This document shows positions 7,812 through 11,094 of a stretch of 11,094 nucleotides of DNA, in pieces. The stretch comes from Chrysochromulina tobinii. Lineage: Eukaryota; Haptophyta; Prymnesiales; Chrysochromulinaceae. The first letter of the stretch is position 1, and each line of letters starts with the position of its first letter. The stretch spans positions 1-11,094 of the forward strand of contig JWZX01001357.1 of assembly GCA_001275005.1 (NCBI GenBank), given 5' to 3'. The notes beneath the pieces are model-generated. The model did no database searches, had not been told where the DNA came from, and was given only the letters and a program-made list of their open reading frames with translations. The position numbers and the translations under genes were made by a program.

Positions 7812-7896
7812 AACTCGACAGGAAAGAGGGAACTCGACAGGAACTCGACATCTCCCAAACAAAGCATTGACATGTCCAAACAAAGCGTTGACATGT
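7812..7896. repeat. Compound tandem repeats in the probable 3' UTR
   Basis: The nonamer AACTCGACA occurs at 7812-7820, 7831-7839 and 7842-7850. It is followed immediately by two 21-bp tandem copies (7855-7875 and 7876-7896), beginning CCAAACAAAGC and ending TTGACATGT, which differ at one base. They lie 18 bp past the stop of the minus-strand membrane gene, so they probably fall in its 3' UTR. Confidence 0.85.
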
Positions 7897-7914
7897 ACTG
7901 GCCTGCAGAGACCT

Positions 7915-9043
7915 TCACAAATCGTCTTGGGCGTCTAAGTGTTTAGCGGGCATCTTCGGTTGCGGCGGTGCCCCAGAAATCCAACTCGACGTGCCCACGC
8001 CCGTGCCGTCAAAGTTGCGCGAGAACCCGTCGCTCGGGTCGACGGGCGGCTCATCTGCGGCTTGGTACATGGTGGTGGGCGCTCCGAAACCGTCTTCATC
8101 GGGCGGCGCCACGGGCACGGGCGCGAGGGCACGAGTCGCCTCGTTCGAACGTAAAAAGTACACAGCCAGGCACACCGAAGCCCACCTGCGACAGTCCGCG
8201 GCAGGAGGCGCACATCGGCAGGTGAGCCCGGCGACACACGAAGAGCACGGCGACACACGAGGAGGTACAAGAAGGGCGCTGTAATGGGCGTAGGGGCGCT
8301 CACGTGGCGGCAAAGCCATTCATTGTGCTAATGAAGCTTGTAGGTACGAAGGAGAAGGCAATGGCCTGCGCCCACCACAGCGCGAGGGAGAGCGCAAAGG
8401 CGAGGCGGTGGGTGGTGGCCTCCTCAAAGAGGAGGTATACGCTGCACATGATGAATGAGACGAGACCCACGATGAGCGCCCACGCCTTGACCGCAGGGTG
8501 CTCCCACGAAGCCTGGCCAAGCGCGACCGCGGCCGTGATCCATACGGCCGTCGACGTGAGCGCGAGGTAGCTCAGAATGGTTCTCTCCTTGGGAGCGCCG
8601 CGCGCGAGCGCCTGCAGCTGCGTGACCGCATGGTCGAAGGGCGGCACGTGCGCGCGGCACAGCTGGAAGGCGCCCATCACGCCTGCCACGCTGCTAAACC
8701 AGCCGTTGCACAGCCCTTGGAATGGGCCGACGAAGGTCATCACGAAGGTGGCGGGCATCCACCACACGAGCAACATCAGCGAGAGGTGCGGGAGCCCCTC
8801 GTGGAGGCGCGGCGAAATCGCTTGTGCGAGCGGCTCCGCGAAGAGCACAAGCGCGACGGGCGCGACGAGCATGAGAGAAACTGCGCCGACGACGACGGCG
8901 TAATTCACGAGGCCGTCGCCGCCTGTTGTCCGCAAGCTCGCGGCGAGCAGCTCGAAAGCGGACGCCAGCATGAGCGCCACCGTCGCACTGATCGGTTCCA
9001 CCGAGGGCACGTCTTCCGACGGGGGAGGCTCCATCGTCGGCAT
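7915..9043 (-). CDS. Eight-helix membrane protein, duplicated four-helix unit, two exons
   Basis: Exons 9043-8304 and 8185-7915 join across a 118-bp GT-AG intron, giving 336 residues. Hydrophobic segments lie near residues 18-38, 46-70, 84-108, 112-131, 154-177, 186-207, 213-233 and 238-260, followed by a soluble tail rich in Pro, Asp and Gly. The halves resemble each other: YAVVVGAVSLMLVAPVALVL against WALIVGLVSFIMCSVYLL, and the LVWW...CNGWFSSVAGVMGAF stretch against ALWW...MNGFAATWASVCLAVYF. The second of these spans the splice junction, which supports it. I do not recognise the family. MARVEL-like or other four-helix bundles are possible, but nothing assigns a function. The start at 9043 is the first ATG of the frame. 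The ZIP gene diverges from the same gap. Confidence 0.8.
8186..8303 (-). other. Intron of the eight-helix membrane gene
   Basis: On the minus strand the donor is GTGAGC at 8303-8298 and the acceptor is CGCAG ending at 8186. Without splicing the frame stops at once (ACG TGA). Splicing (phase 2) restores Thr247 and continues WASVCLAVYFLRSN, completing the eighth helix and matching the equivalent helix of the first half. Confidence 0.85.
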
Positions 9044-9255
9044 GCGCCCTTGGGCGGCGACTCACACTTTCACGAAGCGGACCTTTTGTTTGACGATTCG
9101 GATGACTCCGGTTGTTTACGATGATGGACGATCTGAAACTTGCGTGCTTACGGATACAGTACAGGTGGTTTCGAAACTTAGGCAGCCGACGGAACTTTGA
9201 ACTCTGCGTTCTCCGCGATACGAGCTACGTTTGTCGCAAACACGACGCGTGGACG
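9044..9255. promoter_or_regulatory. Divergent promoter gap between the membrane gene and the ZIP gene
   Basis: About 212 bp separate the ATG at 9043 (minus) from the preferred ZIP ATG at 9256 (plus), so both transcripts must start here, or inside the other gene. I see no clear TATA box. The AACTT-containing words GAAACTT and GGAACTT recur at about 9136, 9174 and 9190. The frame also allows ZIP starts at 9121 or 9124, which would make the right half coding. A bidirectional promoter is inferred from layout only. Confidence 0.45.
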
Positions 9256-10623
9256 ATGGCGAAGGGCGAGTCGGTGCTGCTGCGCTCTCTCGTGACCGCG
9301 GCATACATCGCGGTCACGGCCGTGAGCGTGTGGTTTCTCAAGGGCGGAAGCCTGTACGGTGGCCGGTCAGCAGCGCATGTTTGGTGGTACGGGTGGGTGA
9401 CGGCGCTGTCGACTGGGCTGGGCGCGCTTCCCACGGCCTTCCTGCGGACAACAGGCGGCGACGAGGACAAGTACTGGCTCGGCCTCGCCAATGCAATGGC
9501 CGGCGGCATGATGACGTCTGCGAGTGCCGCGCTGATTATCGAGGGCGTGGAGCTCGGAGTGGGCGAGCGCGCCCCGTTCACGCCGCTGCAGTGCGTGGCC
9601 ATAGGCGGCGTGATCGGCATCATGTTCATCGTTGCCAGTCAGCGCATCCTCGACGGCTCGGACGACGTCAAATTTAGCATCATCGAGGGCATCGATGCGC
9701 GCCGCGCGCTGCTGATCGTCGTCGTGATGACTCTGCACTCGTTCTCCGAGGGCATCGGCATCGGCGTTTCCTTCGGCGAGAAGACGAAAGAGAGCCTGGG
9801 CATGCTCGTGACCACCACGCTGGCGGTGCACAACGTCCCAGAGGGCTTCGCGGTCAGCGTCGTGCTCGTCTCCAAGGGGATGAGTGTGTGGGGCGCCGCC
9901 CTATGGAGCGTCATGACGAGCGTTCCTCAGGTACGCGCCGTGCGGGGCGAACGGCCTCTGAGCGTCTCTGATTGCCTTCCTGGAGCGCGATGGCTAGCAT
10001 TTTAGATGTATGCGCCATCCCGGGCACGCTCCACAGCGCCACCCTGGGCGGACCCGTGGCGCAGCGGCAGAGAGAGCCCCTGCCGCACAGCCTCGACCAC
10101 AGCATGCTGCAGCCTGCATCCTTTTGTGCTGCCAGCGCTCACCCTACGCGAATCACCTCGCGCCCGCGGCGCCACCCCTTTTCTCATCCCTCTCTCACTG
10201 AGTGACCTCCTTCGGGCAGCCGCTGATGGCGATCGCTGCGTTCTTGTTCGTGGACGCGTTCGTGCTCGTGCAGCCGATGGGCCTGGGGTTTGCAGCTGGG
10301 GCGATGCTATGGGTCGCATGGATGGAGCTGTTCATTGAGGTGCGTGCGCGCATGCGCGTGCATGCACATCGCGCCGCCTTGCACGCCCGAGGCCATCTCG
10401 AGGCTAAGCCGCGCGGTCCGTGGAGGCGTGCACTCGGTGCCTCCTTGGCCTGCCGGTACTGGTACCCTCTGCGCCGCTCGACACGACGCCCGATCCACTC
10501 ACCTCGACTGTTGGCTGCTCTCGGTGCTCACAGGCTCACGAGGCGTGCGGCCTCATGAGCACTGCGACGACCGGCCTCGCCTCTGCAGTGGCCATGGGTC
10601 TGTGCCACAGCTATCTCATGTAG
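9256..10623 (+). CDS. ZIP-family metal (zinc/iron) transporter, three exons
   Basis: Exons 9256-9930, 10220-10339 and 10534-10623 give 294 residues with both introns in phase 0. About eight hydrophobic helices are visible. The metal-site motifs are [14 protein letters not shown] (161-174) and HNVPEGFAV (192-200), with [13 protein letters not shown] (47-59) in an early helix. The join [18 protein letters not shown] matches the plant At3g08650-type ZIP pattern as I recall it. ZIP proteins move Zn2+, Fe2+ or Mn2+ into the cytosol from outside or from organelles; metal and membrane cannot be read from the sequence. ATG 9256 has A at -3 and G at +4. In-frame ATGs at 9121 and 9124 would add 45 or 44 residues, but that stretch looks less coding. 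There is no long His-rich loop. The protein ends at TAG 10621-10623. Confidence 0.88.
9931..10219 (+). other. Intron 1 of the ZIP gene
   Basis: Donor CAG/GTACGC at 9930/9931; acceptor TTCGGGCAG ending at 10219; 289 bp, phase 0. Reading through gives a non-conserved tail ending at 10005. Splicing joins Val-Pro-Gln to Pro-Leu-Met-Ala inside a helix, as expected for the family. Confidence 0.88.
10340..10533 (+). other. Intron 2 of the ZIP gene
   Basis: Donor GAG/GTGCGT at 10339/10340; acceptor GGTGCTCACAG ending at 10533, preceded by a T/C-rich tract; 194 bp, phase 0. It joins WMELFIE to [14 protein letters not shown] and the final helix. The last exon is short (29 codons plus stop), so this junction is slightly less certain than intron 1. 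Confidence 0.8.
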
Positions 10624-10762
10624 GGGTGGACTCATGACGGTGTTCTGCCAGCGAGGAGTTGCGCGTTGTGAAGGGCGTCCACCACTCATGGACCCTGCTC
10701 GCCCTAAGTTCATTGATAAGTTCACCTTAGCGATGCATGTGCGGGCGGTTCGAGGCAGCAGC

Positions 10763-10810
10763 GGATGCATGCATCGAGGTGGGCGTATGCGTATGGATGC
10801 AAGCATCGAG
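10763..10810. repeat. 16-bp direct repeat with palindromic core
   Basis: GGATGCATGCATCGAG (10763-10778) recurs as GGATGCAAGCATCGAG (10795-10810), one mismatch, period 32. The first copy contains the perfect palindrome GATGCATGCATC. Confidence 0.8.
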
Positions 10811-11049
10811 CGGTGGGTTTATGGTGTCGTCGGTCTCGTCATTATTTAACATTATTTATAAATGAAAATGAGAACGGTTGAGTTCGTGGAGACAACGGCT
10901 TCACGTCAGTACAGGAGCGGAAATAGAAACTGCGCTCTGTATTCTATGGAATCTGCTCCGCCTACGTAGGTAAGCCCTAGTATTTCACTCGGAAACACGA
11001 AAATGTGGGTCCCTCTCGGCTTGAACCCAAGAGCATGCCCAAGAGGCTC

Positions 11050-11073
11050 CTCGGAAACTCGGAAACTCGGAAT
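11050..11073. repeat. Three tandem copies of an 8-bp unit
   Basis: CTCGGAAA at 11050-11057 and 11058-11065, then CTCGGAAT at 11066-11073. A related word, ACTCGGAAAC, also occurs near 10987. Confidence 0.85.
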
Positions 11074-11094
11074 CTGGAATTAGGGCGGCCATCT

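Larger units (their letters stand above)
7370..7914. other. Intergenic region between two minus-strand genes, with inverted and tandem repeats
   Basis: This holds the presumed promoter and 5' UTR of the PDZ-GRDP gene (right of 7369) and the 3' UTR of the eight-helix membrane gene (left of 7915). No convincing coding region is present; a 90-codon minus-strand frame (7918-7646) overlaps the upstream stop and lacks any recognisable domain. Notable elements are a GC palindrome (7583-7602), a CTATAGTC inverted repeat (7644-7681) and tandem repeats at 7812-7896. Confidence 0.6.
10624..11094. other. 3' flank of the ZIP gene with short repeats; no gene seen
   Basis: A 71-codon plus-strand frame (10634-10849) has no recognisable domain and low-complexity composition, so I treat this as 3' UTR and intergenic DNA. 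It holds a 16-bp repeat pair at 10763-10810, an AT-rich patch at 10839-10863 containing ATTTATAAAT, and an 8-bp triplet repeat near the right edge. A weak tRNA-like T-arm on the minus strand was rejected. Confidence 0.55.

Noticed and set aside
7646-7918. 90-codon minus-strand frame containing a repeated Met-Ser/Leu-Cys-Leu peptide
   Set aside because: The peptide repeat is just the 21-bp DNA repeat; the frame overlaps the upstream gene's stop and has no domain.
9112-9255. N-terminal extension of the ZIP protein from ATG 9121 or 9124
   Set aside because: It is open and in frame, so it cannot be excluded, but the stretch looks less coding and contains recurring AACTT words; ATG 9256 has the stronger start context and directly precedes the first helix.
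9931-10005. Unspliced C-terminus of the ZIP frame
   Set aside because: A perfect donor at 9931 and the family-like continuation in exon 2 show that this is intron.
10634-10849. 71-codon plus-strand frame after the ZIP stop
   Set aside because: It has no recognisable domain, irregular composition and lies in the probable 3' UTR.
10975-11070. tRNA-like B box (GGTTCAAGCC) on the minus strand near 11030
   Set aside because: The T-arm pairs only with the loop shifted from the canonical position, and no matching acceptor stem or D-arm is found upstream.
1-11094. CRISPR array, transposon or prophage
   Set aside because: No spaced repeats of suitable size, no transposase or integrase motifs, and the genes are eukaryotic with introns.

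Overview
The window is GC-rich nuclear DNA from a eukaryote, most likely a unicellular alga; a haptophyte or similar secondary-plastid alga is my best guess. The reasons are long Ser-Pro repeats like those of algal wall and matrix proteins, short GT-AG introns, a polycystin-like surface protein, a glycine-rich-domain (GRDP) protein, and a ZIP transporter of the plant At3g08650 type. The lineage is inferred; no rRNA or organelle gene is present. I see no mobile element, CRISPR array, rRNA or convincing tRNA.

Four protein genes are supported. (1) Plus strand, 5'-truncated at the window edge and ending at 4006: a large polycystin-like membrane protein. It has a Ser-Pro stalk, repeated extracellular modules, a second Pro-rich stretch, one EGF-like domain, a degenerate GPS-like motif, one transmembrane helix, a basic helix, a further module, a linker with four copies of an IQERIP motif, and a C-terminal membrane bundle. 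Its reading frame breaks at a run of nine C (868-876). (2) Minus strand, 7369-4685: an intronless 894-residue protein with an N-terminal PDZ domain, two GRDP repeats and a Cys-Gly tail, convergent with gene 1. (3) Minus strand, 9043-7915: a 336-residue, eight-helix membrane protein with one 118-bp intron; its two halves look like a duplicated four-helix unit. (4) Plus strand, 9256-10623: a ZIP-family metal transporter in three exons, 294 residues.

Genes 3 and 4 diverge from a gap of about 210 bp that may hold a shared promoter. The three longer gene-free stretches (4007-4684, 7370-7914, 10624-11094) carry short tandem and inverted repeats but no convincing gene.

Three of the four genes encode membrane proteins (surface receptor-like, unknown multi-pass, metal transporter). 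This is an ordinary eukaryotic neighbourhood rather than an operon, and I have no evidence that the genes act in one pathway. The most notable points are the IQERIP repeat series, the PDZ-GRDP fusion, the homopolymer frameshift, the duplicated four-helix protein and the three-codon upstream ORF overlapping the start of gene 2.
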